DNA of 64,000 nucleotides, taken from assembly GCA_964035575.1 (NCBI GenBank), contig OZ037835.1, forward strand, positions 1,488,001 through 1,552,000, read 5' to 3'. The notes beneath the pieces were generated by a model, which had not been told where the DNA came from, ran no database searches, and was given only the letters and a program-made list of their open reading frames with translations. The position numbers and the translations under genes were made by a program. The stretch comes from Rhynchopus sp. YZ270_cl-10 (Eukaryota > Euglenozoa > Diplonemea > Diplonemida > Diplonemidae). Below are positions 41,852 to 51,615 of this stretch, piece by piece (position 1 is the first letter of the stretch; each line of letters starts with the position of its first letter).

Positions 41852-44800
41852 ATGGTGAATAACCGTACTGCGTTGTTCATCTATGCACTTCTGTCACTGT
41901 GTCATGTTGACGGGGCGGGGATGCCGCCATACTATAATGTGAAGGTGAGGAGCACATGCACCTCCACCGGGTGCTGGATGACGTGCGGGTCGGATTCGCG
42001 TACATACATTTACTCGTCTGTGAATGCTACACTACCTGAGGAGTATAATGGGGGGAATGATTCGAGGTTCCAGGAGGGGTCGCTTGCGCTGGCAGAAGGG
42101 GGTACCTTAAGCAATATGTGGCAGTTGACGAGCAGGAACCCGCACCTCTCCCCGCTTGTTCCTAACCCGACGTTTACTGAGACGTTTGGAAGTTTCGTGA
42201 GAATATTTTCGTCGCAAGTTGTCGGGAAAGACTACCCGCGGTACATAGCGGTGCAGGGCGAGGTGCTGGAGGTTGGCCCAGACCCCACATTGTCGGTGTA
42301 CGTTTCCAGCGCTCTAAACGTTGTCACCGCCGTGTACGCCCTGAAGACGATGTATTTAGTGGAGGTCGATCCTACTGATGCCAATCAAACCGGCTCGAAC
42401 GCAGTGTGGTGCCTGTCGCTCGACGGAAAGTTCCACCCCGTCATCCCCCCAGCGTGCACGCGGATGTCAAAAGCAACGGTCGCCCCAGTGAAGGTGCTGA
42501 CACACGCAGACAGCTTCGCGGTGCTCTACACGGACGGGACAGTGCAGGCAAGCAGCGTCGGAGCTTTCTCCTTGGTGGTGGACCTCTTCGTCGTGGACGG
42601 CGTCTACTACGCGCTCGTGAACGACAATACAATTTACACGTGGACCGCCTCGTCGGTTGAGACCACGCTGCTTGCGTCGTCGCGCCCATTTGACTTCATG
42701 CCGTATCTGGGGAACATTGTGTTCTATGCGAATGCGGAGGGTGGGGTGGTTTTGAACAGGGACAGCACAGTGTCGGTGTGGGGCGACGGCTCGCACAGCA
42801 CAGTGCAGACACGCTTTGTGGATGTGGAGAATGTGTACGTGAACTCGGGTGCGTTTGTGCTGCTGCACTCCGACATGACGGTGACTGCGTGGGGGAAGGC
42901 GAGCTGTGGCGGGGACGCCACTACAGTTGCTTCTGCGTTTGGTGTCGCTATGGTGACAATTGCATCTGCTCAGGATGGCACGGCATTTGCGGCACACTTG
43001 GCGTCCACACTCAAGGTCGTGGCCTGGGGCGGCCAAGGTGGGAACTTCCCTGCGAGCACGCTAGGGAAAAACATTGCGTCATTTGTGCTTCCTTTATCGC
43101 AGGGCTTTGCAGCCTATGTTCTGTCTACGGCTAAGCCAGGCTACCATTTCAAAGAAGTCATGACGTGGGGTGACATCCCCAGCTCCTCGGATATGTCCTG
43201 GTGTACTGGTTATATTGTTCCCTCGTGCCTGACGGTGCGCTGCCCTTCTGGGTGGTGGATAGACAATCCTGAGGACACTACCTGCGACGAAAGGTGCACT
43301 GCGGACACATGCTGCAAAACACCACCCACAGAGGCACCTTTGGCTGTATCCACGACAGTACCAATCACCACAGTGCCAGATACTGCCGAACCTACGTTAC
43401 CCCCGACAGACGCGCCAAAGACAAACGCTCCACCGACAGCTGCCCCTACTGCCGAACCTACGTTGCCTCCGACAGACGCACCAAAGACAAATGCGCCATC
43501 AACAGACGCACCAACGACAAATCTTCCATCAACACCTGTCCCAGAAACTCCCAAACCATTTCCGCCGCCAATGACAAACGCTCCACCGACAGACGCGCCA
43601 AAGACAAATGCGCCATCAACAGACTCACCAATGACAAATCTTCCATCAACAGCTGTCCCAGAAACTCCCAAACCAATTTTGCCTCCGACAGACGCACCAA
43701 AGACAAATGCGCCATCAACAGACTCACCAATGACAAATCTTCCATCAACACCTGTCCCAGAAACTCCCAAACCATTTCCGCCGCCAATGACAAACGCTCC
43801 ACCGACAGCTGCCCCAGACACCGCCGCACCTGCCTCTTTGCCGTCTAGCACTGCACCTACAGCAGCGCCTACAGACGCACCGCACACCAACACACCGACA
43901 TCAGCCCCGACAGATCCACCTGGAGCGAATGTGACAGACACAGCCGCGCCCTCAACCCTGCCACCGACAGACGCGCCTACCGAGTACCCGCGCACGGTGA
44001 CGCCGGAGAAGATAAACGTGCCTGACACGAGGCCCCCGCGTACGGTGATACCGGGCACTACAATACCACTGGGGACAATTGACCCTCCTACACAAGCACC
44101 CCCGAAGACAGACGTGCCCGACACAGCCGTGCCCTTAACCATACCGCCCACATACGGTCCTACGCACGCCTCGCACATCACGGAGAGCCTGAGCCCGGGT
44201 GATGAGGGACTGCCCACTGACACGGCGGTACCAGTGGGTGATGCGACCGCAGGCCCAGAGAGTCCTTCAGATTCAGGTGGGAATGGTGCTGTGAGTGCGG
44301 TGCTGATCACGGTGGGTGTGCTGGTCGTGCTGTGCATGTCGCTGTTGGTGCGTAGGAGGTGGCGTACGCGGCGTGGGGAGGTCGCCACATACGCAGCCGA
44401 GCAGATGATGGCAAACCCGCTGGTCGAGATGCGCGACAGTGTCGTGACGGACATCGAGGAGCTGCCGTACCCCAGCGCCTCTGAGGACGTCACAGCGACG
44501 TCGCCCTCCTACGTGTTGCACAGCCTGCAGAGCACTGGTGTGTCCATAAGTGGTCACTTGCCCACAGGTTGTGGCGTAGAAGGCCCATCAGACCCTGTGT
44601 ATGCGTCGTGGGTGAAGGACCGCGAGGTCGGCAGTGGTGCCTACGGTGTTGTCTACGTCGGGCACCTGTCGGACGGGCGTGTGGTGGCGATGAAGGAGCA
44701 GATCTCTGCGACACGTGCAGATGCAGACGAGGCAGTTGCGAACCTGGAGCTGCTGCGCCGTCTGCGCCACCCACACCTGACGGAGATGTACGACGTGTGC

Positions 44801-46393
44801 TACGACGTGCCTGGACGGCGCATCTGCTGGCTCATGGAGTTCGTCTCGGGTGGGTCGCTTGGTGCATACGTGCGCAACCTTGGGCACAAGCTGGAGGAGG
44901 CGAAGGTGGTGTTCTACATGCGGCAGGTCCTGCAGGCAGTGAACTTCCTGCATATGAACAACGTTGTGCACCGTGACATCAAGGGCGAGAACATTCTCCT
45001 CACACGTGAGGGCACTGCGAAGCTCTGCGACTTTGACTCCATCAAATGCTGCGACACAGATGATACTGACTACAAAACCACTGAAAGCAACATCTGCACA
45101 CAGCGGGTGAGCACACAGTACAACACACAGGTCGGCAGTCCTCACTGGATGGCACCCGAGATGCTTGGGCAGCTGACTGGGTTTGTGGAGGCGGGGCCTG
45201 CGTGTGACATCTTCAGCTTCGGGAGCACTGTGTCTGAGGTGCTGAACGAGGGTGTGCCTCCTGGGAACTTTGAGGGTGCGTGGGTGCATCTGGTCAAGAC
45301 GATGCAGTTCCCGCCTGTGAACATGGTGCAGGACGTGTCGCCTGAGGCCACAAGCTTCCTGTGTGCGTGTCTGAAGCGTGACCCTGAAGAACGCCCCACA
45401 GCAGGAGAGCTTCTGGAGGACCCGTTCATGGCACAGTGGGCAGACGCGCACATGACCATCTCGGACGACACGTCTGCCGAACCCTCCGCAAAGTGGCTCA
45501 CGTCACGGGCTATGCGCAGTCGCACGCGTATGCGCCCACCCCTCGGGAAGGGTGCATTCGGTGTGGTGTACAGGGCAACTGTGGACGGACGTGACGGACA
45601 CGTTGCTGTGAAGGAAGTGCAGCTGGATGTTTCACACACAAGCAAGGCACGAGAACGTGTGGAGCGTGAGTTTGTGCTGATGCGTGAGCTGCACCACCCA
45701 CACATTGTGCCGTACCTCGGACACATATGGCGTGACGGGACGCGGCTCGAGATCTTTATGGAGTACATGCCAGGTGGGTCTGTGCGCAACCTGCTGCGTG
45801 CACGCAGGAAGGGTCTGGACGCAGGCACGATCTGCGAGTACACGAAGCAGGTGCTTCTTGGGCTGGAGTACCTGCACAGGGGTGGGAACGGGTTTGCACC
45901 GATTGCACACCGTGACGTGAAGGCGGACAACCTGCTGCTGTCGATAGATGCGACAGTGAAGCTGTCTGACTTTGGATGCAGCAAGCTGTTTGAGTCGTCG
46001 TCTGAGGAAGTGAGCTTTGGTGCTGCTGGTGCGCAGACGTGTGTGGGGACGCCGTTCTGGATGGCGCCAGAGGTGCTGCAGCAGCGCACGGAGCGCAGTG
46101 GGGACTACGGGACACGGTGCGACGTGTGGTCGCTGGGGTGCACGGTGATTGAGATGCTGGGTGTGACACCGTGGCGGGAGAACGCACGTGAGGGCGAGCA
46201 CGAGGTTCTGATGCGCATTCTGACAAGCACAGGTGGCCCGCCGATACCTGCAGCTGCGCCGCCTGCACTCACAGCCTTCCTCGCACGCTGCTTTGTGCGC
46301 GACCCTGCCTTGCGCCCGTCTGCACAGACGCTCCTCGAAGACGCTTACATCACACTTGAACAATACACGAGTTCCTGTGCCCCCCTGGAGTAA
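41852..46393 (+). CDS. Receptor-like membrane protein: RCC1-like propeller and two kinase domains, third paralogue
   Basis: The protein has 1513 residues and a signal peptide (NRTALFIYALLSLCHVDG). The ectodomain parallels receptor 2: the Cys motif CTSTGCWMTC (about 36-45), RCC1-like blades (about 200-440, with VSVWGDGS and MTVTAWGKA) and a closing Cys cluster (about 450-490). The Pro/Thr stalk is very long (about 490-807), with repeats such as TDAPKTNAP and VPETPKP. The membrane helix (about 809-835; AVSAVLITVGVLVVLCMSLLV) and juxtamembrane differ from receptors 1 and 2. Kinase 1 (about 917-1196) is nearly identical to theirs but carries DFD, like receptor 1, and a changed activation segment (GSPHWMAPE). 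Kinase 2 (about 1228-1505) is STE11/MEKK-like with GKGAFG, HRDVKADN, DFG and GTPFWMAPE. The last dozen residues differ from both paralogues. A four-codon upstream frame (41848-41862) overlaps the start. Confidence 0.9.
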   Translation: MVNNRTALFIYALLSLCHVDGAGMPPYYNVKVRSTCTSTGCWMTCGSDSRTYIYSSVNATLPEEYNGGNDSRFQEGSLALAEGGTLSNMWQLTSRNPHLSPLVPNPTFTETFGSFVRIFSSQVVGKDYPRYIAVQGEVLEVGPDPTLSVYVSSALNVVTAVYALKTMYLVEVDPTDANQTGSNAVWCLSLDGKFHPVIPPACTRMSKATVAPVKVLTHADSFAVLYTDGTVQASSVGAFSLVVDLFVVDGVYYALVNDNTIYTWTASSVETTLLASSRPFDFMPYLGNIVFYANAEGGVVLNRDSTVSVWGDGSHSTVQTRFVDVENVYVNSGAFVLLHSDMTVTAWGKASCGGDATTVASAFGVAMVTIASAQDGTAFAAHLASTLKVVAWGGQGGNFPASTLGKNIASFVLPLSQGFAAYVLSTAKPGYHFKEVMTWGDIPSSSDMSWCTGYIVPSCLTVRCPSGWWIDNPEDTTCDERCTADTCCKTPPTEAPLAVSTTVPITTVPDTAEPTLPPTDAPKTNAPPTAAPTAEPTLPPTDAPKTNAPSTDAPTTNLPSTPVPETPKPFPPPMTNAPPTDAPKTNAPSTDSPMTNLPSTAVPETPKPILPPTDAPKTNAPSTDSPMTNLPSTPVPETPKPFPPPMTNAPPTAAPDTAAPASLPSSTAPTAAPTDAPHTNTPTSAPTDPPGANVTDTAAPSTLPPTDAPTEYPRTVTPEKINVPDTRPPRTVIPGTTIPLGTIDPPTQAPPKTDVPDTAVPLTIPPTYGPTHASHITESLSPGDEGLPTDTAVPVGDATAGPESPSDSGGNGAVSAVLITVGVLVVLCMSLLVRRRWRTRRGEVATYAAEQMMANPLVEMRDSVVTDIEELPYPSASEDVTATSPSYVLHSLQSTGVSISGHLPTGCGVEGPSDPVYASWVKDREVGSGAYGVVYVGHLSDGRVVAMKEQISATRADADEAVANLELLRRLRHPHLTEMYDVCYDVPGRRICWLMEFVSGGSLGAYVRNLGHKLEEAKVVFYMRQVLQAVNFLHMNNVVHRDIKGENILLTREGTAKLCDFDSIKCCDTDDTDYKTTESNICTQRVSTQYNTQVGSPHWMAPEMLGQLTGFVEAGPACDIFSFGSTVSEVLNEGVPPGNFEGAWVHLVKTMQFPPVNMVQDVSPEATSFLCACLKRDPEERPTAGELLEDPFMAQWADAHMTISDDTSAEPSAKWLTSRAMRSRTRMRPPLGKGAFGVVYRATVDGRDGHVAVKEVQLDVSHTSKARERVEREFVLMRELHHPHIVPYLGHIWRDGTRLEIFMEYMPGGSVRNLLRARRKGLDAGTICEYTKQVLLGLEYLHRGGNGFAPIAHRDVKADNLLLSIDATVKLSDFGCSKLFESSSEEVSFGAAGAQTCVGTPFWMAPEVLQQRTERSGDYGTRCDVWSLGCTVIEMLGVTPWRENAREGEHEVLMRILTSTGGPPIPAAAPPALTAFLARCFVRDPALRPSAQTLLEDAYITLEQYTSSCAPLE
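43383..43815 (+). repeat. Stalk minisatellite in receptor 3
   Basis: In-frame repeats encode TDAPKTNAPSTD, S/T-PMTNLPST and VPETPKP units, four to five higher-order copies. It is unrelated in sequence to the receptor 2 stalk repeat but occupies the same place. Confidence 0.85.
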
Positions 46394-46990
46394 GCGCGAC
46401 CCGTACACCCTTACGTACACTGCGAGACTGTTATGCTCTTCTTGCACCTACATTACTACAGTCAACTGAGCTATAGTGTTCAGGGGAGTCTCTCCTCGGA
46501 AGAGTTGCACACAGAATCTGTGAGGCATCGTGTGTACCTGACCCGACGTCGATACCGACACCACGCTCTACTGATGCGTGCGCATAGGATTTGGACCAAT
46601 TGAACCTGAATGTGGCCCAAGGTCACAAGAGGCTTTTACCTTTGCATGCAGAGATGTTCCGCTGTTCAGAAAGACGTTCAAGAAAGATATTATTTGGTAT
46701 TTGTTTCGTTCTGTGTTTTGTGGGGTGGGGCGCGCGCGAGGGTTTTTGTTAGTTTTGCTCGGTGTCCTCAAACACTGCTGTCTGTTTACTTTTATTTATT
46801 TTTTTGCTTTCATCCGGATGGCTGGCATCGTATGTGGGTCAGTCGGAGGTGCCTGCATTAATAACTTCACTTTATTTTTTTATTCTTCCTCACTCTGCTA
46901 CTTTTATGCCCCTCTCCCCTCCCGAGTTCTTCTCCCCTCACTCCCCTCCTTGGAGAAAAAAAATATTGAAAAAAAAAAAAATATTTGTCC
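46394..46990. other. 3' flank of receptor 3
   Basis: Short single-copy sequence, then AT-rich DNA. Positions 46808-46860 (TTTCATCCGGATGGCTGGCA, then GTGGGTCAGTCGGAGGTG) recur at 50228-50282. No gene is seen. Confidence 0.5.
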
Positions 46991-46998
46991 TGTGGAAG

Positions 46999-47871
46999 CA
47001 GAGCTCGCGCTAAAGTCCATCCCTCATCCCGGGATTTTTGGGGGTTTTGGTAGGAACGTTTTTTTTTTGCAGTACGGGGATTTCATTAAGAAACCAGAAG
47101 TTCTAATATTGTTGAGTAAGACCACCACATAGTGGACTTGCATATACATGTGACCCCGCCGTGGAACGCAATTGGCTCGGAAAGTCAAAAGAAAGAGGAG
47201 AAAAAAGAAAAGGAAAAAAAAAAAAGTTGGTTACCGTGCGCCTGCGGCGCTGCCTGTTCCCTTCCAGTTTCTACAGGCAAACACTTGCCCCCTTTACCTT
47301 ACACTGACGGGTTTTGACCAAAACCAAGAACTTGTCCATTTCGGCAAATTGACCCCACCACAGAACGGACGAATTCCGGAAATGCAAATGCCGGTGTTTT
47401 CGCGCATTTTCATGTTGCAAGACGTCAGGATCAGGGAGAGAAAATCTGGTTGTGGGATTTACATTGGCCCTCTTTACCCTACATGGATTTTGACCAAAAC
47501 CAAAAAATTGGCCATTTCGGCAAAGTGACCCCACCACAGCGCGGACGGATTCCGGAAATTCCAATCGCGGTATGTTTTGGGGCTGAAAACCCACTGATTT
47601 TCAGGAGAAAAATTGCTTCCAAATCTCGGAATTTTCCGAATTTTCCTGAAAATGACCCTTGTTTACGAGTATGGGTTCATATTTTGCGAAAATTTAAGTC
47701 ACTAAAATTTTGTCCATTTTTCCGTATATACCCCACCACAAGCCGGGATTGGCCCGGAAATGCCACAAAACGGGGTTTCCGGGCCTCCCCAGCTAACCTT
47801 TTCAAGGAACGTTTTTCCGTACCCGAAATCCATTTTTTCCCCATTTTTTCCCATAATTAGCGCGACCACTG
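46999..47871. mobile_element. hAT-like non-autonomous element, 8-bp TSD TGTGGAAG
   Basis: The ends CAGAGCTCGCGCTAA and TTAGCGCGACCACTG pair apart from two positions. A perfect TGTGGAAG flanks both sides (46991-46998, 47872-47879). The interior holds the GTGACCCCGCCGTGGAACGC module with the GCGCCTGCGGCGC hairpin (47150-47256). It also has three copies of the GTCCATTT...CCCCACCAC...CCGGAAAT motif (47333-47390, 47508-47565, 47710-47760). No transposase. Confidence 0.9.
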
Positions 47872-47879
47872 TGTGGAAG

Positions 47880-49619
47880 GTGCTTTTCCTGCGATAGAAA
47901 TTTGTGGGGCGTAGTTTTTGTCTTGAAGATGTATCCGTCATGTAATTCTTTCTGGTGATTTTATTATCTGTGCGTTTTTTTTTTTTTGTTCTTGTTTTTA
48001 TGCAGACGACCCCTTAGAGAGAGGAAAGTGTCACGTCGTTCACTCACCCCCAAACCGTGCTCCGGAACACCACCCCAACAAGGTGTGGAGGTGGTGTGTG
48101 GAAGAGACAACATATCGGTCTTACTCTAACTGATATTTGGTTTTATTTGCTTCAAATTTTCTGGGCTTTCGTGGTGTTTGGTGTTGTTGAAATTCCACTG
48201 AATACCACTAAACTCCGCCAATTTTTTTTTTTTTTTGAAAAATTTGAAGCAAATAACATCAGGTGGGACAATCTCTGCTCATAATGACGCCTACCCGGCT
48301 AAGAAAATATTCTTTTTTTAAAAAAATTTTACTGAACAAAATACATCAGATTCTTGATAACAAAACTGCCACTTTCCTTCCCCCTTCCTCAGGGGCCCCT
48401 TTTGGAGAACCAGTTGCCCTCCGTCTCGCCGATGAACGGTGAGGCGTTTGCACTTTCTCTTTTTTTTTTTCTTCGTTTTTTTTTTTTTTCGTTCGATATC
48501 TGGAGTGTAAGCTAGTACCTGCGTCCCAGAGATGTTTGTACTACCACTTTACTCTTATTTTTTGGACGCTTTGGGGTCTGTCTATTGGCACCTTTATATG
48601 GGATAAATGTTTATTTTTTTTTGAAGCGAACAACAAAATTTCCCCCCCGTTTATAGTCTTTTGAGCAACAAAGCAAAGAGGAACGAATCTCGCGAGCATT
48701 TTGCTGAAAACTCCTGAAACTTTACGTTTTTATCCCCTCCCCTTGTGTACCTCTCTCTCCTCTCTTCTCTCTTCTCTCGCTCTCTCTATGATCTGATTTG
48801 TTGGTGTCCACCCCGGTGCACCGGTCATGTACCAAGGTGCACTGTTCAACCAACGGGCTGTTGCATTTCCAGGGCAACTTTGTGTACTTCAGGATTGCTT
48901 AGTTGGTTGCCTCTGGTCTGGGCGGTTTTTGGGGGTAAAAAAAAAAAGAAAAAACAGAAAAAATTATCGCGTATGACGTGGGTAGCGTACCAACTAAACA
49001 AAAGATGAAAGGGGTTTTTTATTATCTTGTTTTGTCCACTGTTGTCTTTTTGTTTGTTTTGTATTTTTATGTCTGTGTTTTTATGTTGTGTCCGCCGGTT
49101 GCACGGAGGTGTTTGCACTTCCAACTCTTTCTTTTATCATACCACTACCACGGTGGTCGCTCTGTTAAATCCCGATTCGAAAAAAAAGAAGAAAAAAAAT
49201 TTTTACCCCAAAAATAACAATATAGTGGTGCTCGTTCGTTTGTTGAGGACCACTTATTTTTCGTTTTTGTTTGTATTCAATTGGGTGCTAGGCTTTGCAG
49301 AAGAAAGAAAAAAATGAAGGGAAAAAAAAAAAATACCAAAAACAGTGAAGACTGTTTGGCAGCTACACTCAATCCAACAAATCATAAAATAAATTGAAAT
49401 AAAAATAGTAAAAAAGACTTTGTGCAGAACCCGTTATTGACGATGTTACAACAACAAAAAAACAACGACAGTGGAGATTGCACAACTGTGGCAACACAAC
49501 CGAGGCAACCACACTACTCTAACAATTTATCAAAAAGGAGAACGAATTCCAAGAATGAGCACGCTTAGCACCAGGGCGTTTGTTCTTTCTAAATCAGATT
49601 AAGAGCACCCATATATTTT
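47880..49619. other. AT-rich repeat spacer, no gene seen
   Basis: Poly-T runs and low complexity dominate. Recognisable pieces: an R4 fragment at 48505-48560 (CCTGCGTCCCAGAG), a region near 48660-48700 like 5615-5660, and R5 at 49335-49410 and 49468-49543 (GGAGATTGCACAACTGTGGC). A (CT)n-like tract lies at 48750-48790. Confidence 0.5.
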
Positions 49620-49960
49620 TTGAACAAGATAAAGCAAAAAGCTTGCGTTTCTTTTATCGAACAGATTTTATTCTCCGCCCCGTACCCAAAACATAAACAC
49701 CACTTTGAATCAGAAAAAATATTTTCCCTTTTCTTTTTTCTTCCACACGCGCTGGTTTTTGTGCTTCGTTCATTTTTTATTCAAAAAGCTTTCCCTAGTT
49801 TCGAGTGCGAAACGTTTCTCCATGTATTGCACGGGAAACAATATGACAAACAGGTGCAGGGTGGTTCCGTGCATATCACAGAACCCGGCACCTTGTGTGT
49901 CTCCCAAAAACCAAAAAGCGTTGTGTGTGAAGTTTTGAAGGAAGGAAAAATAAAATTGAA
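49620..49960 (+). repeat. R1/R2 dispersed block, copy 3 (complete)
   Basis: The most complete uninterrupted copy, about 340 bp: GAACAAGATAAAGCAAAAAG, CAGATTTTATTCTCCGCCCC, CACGCGCTGGTTTTTGTGC, TTTCGAGTGCGAAACGTTTC, GGTGCAGGGTGGTTCCGTGC and a GGAAGGAAAAATAAAA end. The AATAAA near its end could serve as a polyadenylation signal, which would suit a 3'-UTR-derived or SINE-like origin. I cannot decide between these. Confidence 0.85.
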
Positions 49961-50429
49961 ATCTCCCTATGTGTCTTGGCGCACCAACGGTTCAGCCAGA
50001 GAGTGGGGGAGGTGTTTTTTCCTTCCTTTTTTTTGCAGAAAAAAAAAAAAGGAAGGATGTACGTGTTACACCTTTTAGTGCTTACTGTTTGTGTTATAAA
50101 TAGTAAGTATATGAATGTATTTTTTTTTGTCAAATTTTTGATGTCGCTCGTTGTGGTTGTGGTGCTCAGTGTTCCTCACCATTTTACCTTTTTATTCAAA
50201 ACAGAAGCTAATCATATACTTTGTCGTGGTGCTTTCATCCGGATGGCTGGCATTGTACGTGGGTCAGTCGGAGGTGTGCCTGCATCAGCAACCCTTTGTT
50301 TCCTACCGTTACTGCACAGCGGGTGAAGTAAAATGTGGTTTTGTGGTATTGCTTTGTGGTTTCACCATAAACCAAGAAAAAAAATAGGAACTCAGATCAG
50401 AGATCTTATAGGTATTTTGTGGTTTCATC

Positions 50430-50872
50430 GTTGGCTTGAAACAAAGTAAAACCACAGGTTCACGTCGTTGACTTCACCCTCGATTGTGCTACTACACAGG
50501 TTCCATGCCACCCCTCAGGCTGTCGTTATCTTTCCCCCAGCGTTTAGAGTAATGTTTGTTTCAGTGTGCAGGGACCTAGTTTCGAGTGCGAAACGTTTCT
50601 CCATATATTGCACGGGAAACAATATGACAAACAGGTGCAGGGTGGTTCCGTGCTTATCATAGAACCTGGCACCTTGTGTGTCTCCCAAAACCAAAAAGCG
50701 TTGTGTAGTTTTGAAGGAAGGAAAAATAAAATTGGCTTGAAACAAAGTAAAACCACAGGTTCACGTCGATGACTTCACCCTCGATTGTGCTACTACTACA
50801 CAGGTTCCATGCCACCCCGCAGGCTGTCGTTATCTTTCCCAGCGTTCAAGAGTAGTGTTTGTTTCAGTGTGA
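50430..50872 (+). repeat. Direct repeat flanking an R2 copy
   Basis: The segments 50430-50573 and 50733-50872 (TTGGCTTGAAACAAAGTAAA, then GACTTCACCCTCGATTGTGC and CAGGCTGTCGTTATCTTTCC) are direct repeats on either side of an R2 half-copy at 50574-50732. This is best read as a tandem duplication of a roughly 300-bp unit, of which the last R2 copy is missing. Confidence 0.85.
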
Positions 50873-50997
50873 AAACGATACATTGTAAAGATGTTGCGCG
50901 AGAGATCGGAGTGCGTGCGTCTTACAACGGTGCGCCTGTGCCCAAAAAATAAAGTGTATCCTTTACAGTGGTTTAAGAACGTTCCGTCTCAAAGAAC

Positions 50998-51068
50998 CAC
51001 AGTGAAGATTGCACAACTGTGGCAACACTACCGAGGGCAACTACACTACATCCAACTATTTATCAAAG
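50998..51068 (+). repeat. R5 dispersed segment
   Basis: AGATTGCACAACTGTGGCAA, then CAACTACACTACATCCAAC. Related copies are at 40978-41048 and 49468-49543, with a degenerate one at 49340-49405. About 70 bp; function unknown. Confidence 0.8.
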
Positions 51069-51615
51069 GAAATGGTAAAGCAAAACAAAATTATCTCGTA
51101 AATTCCGCAATCAATTTTCAATCCCGCCTTTTATTTTGGCAAGTATCTTTAACCACTGCTTTTTTTTTGTACATAAAAGTACTGTTTTCATCCATGCGTG
51201 GGTGGCTGAATGAGGGGGGGTGCACAAAGTACGCAAAAAGTGCGGGAGTGCCCAAGAAGTACGAATCAGCCCCCCCCTTTCAGACACACCAATGATTTTT
51301 TTTTTGTTGTTTTTTTTTTGTGGAAGCGTGCAATGCAACAACTGTCGAGATCTGATCAATCGCACACACAACATCTCCCTTTTGTCTTTATTGCTTTATC
51401 GTTTGCGGGGGTGGGGGAAAAACATTCAAAGGAAAGTAGGAGTACGGTTTCAATTTCTCATTTATTTTTCTTACATGCTGGTTTTTTTTGTTTCTTCGCT
51501 ATTTACCACCTGATTTTTACCCCGCGTATAGGCGCGTAAAGGCGCGTATAGGCTCGTATAGGCCCGTATAGGTCCGTAAAGGCACATCCCCACCCATTTT
51601 CCCCTCTATACGTGT

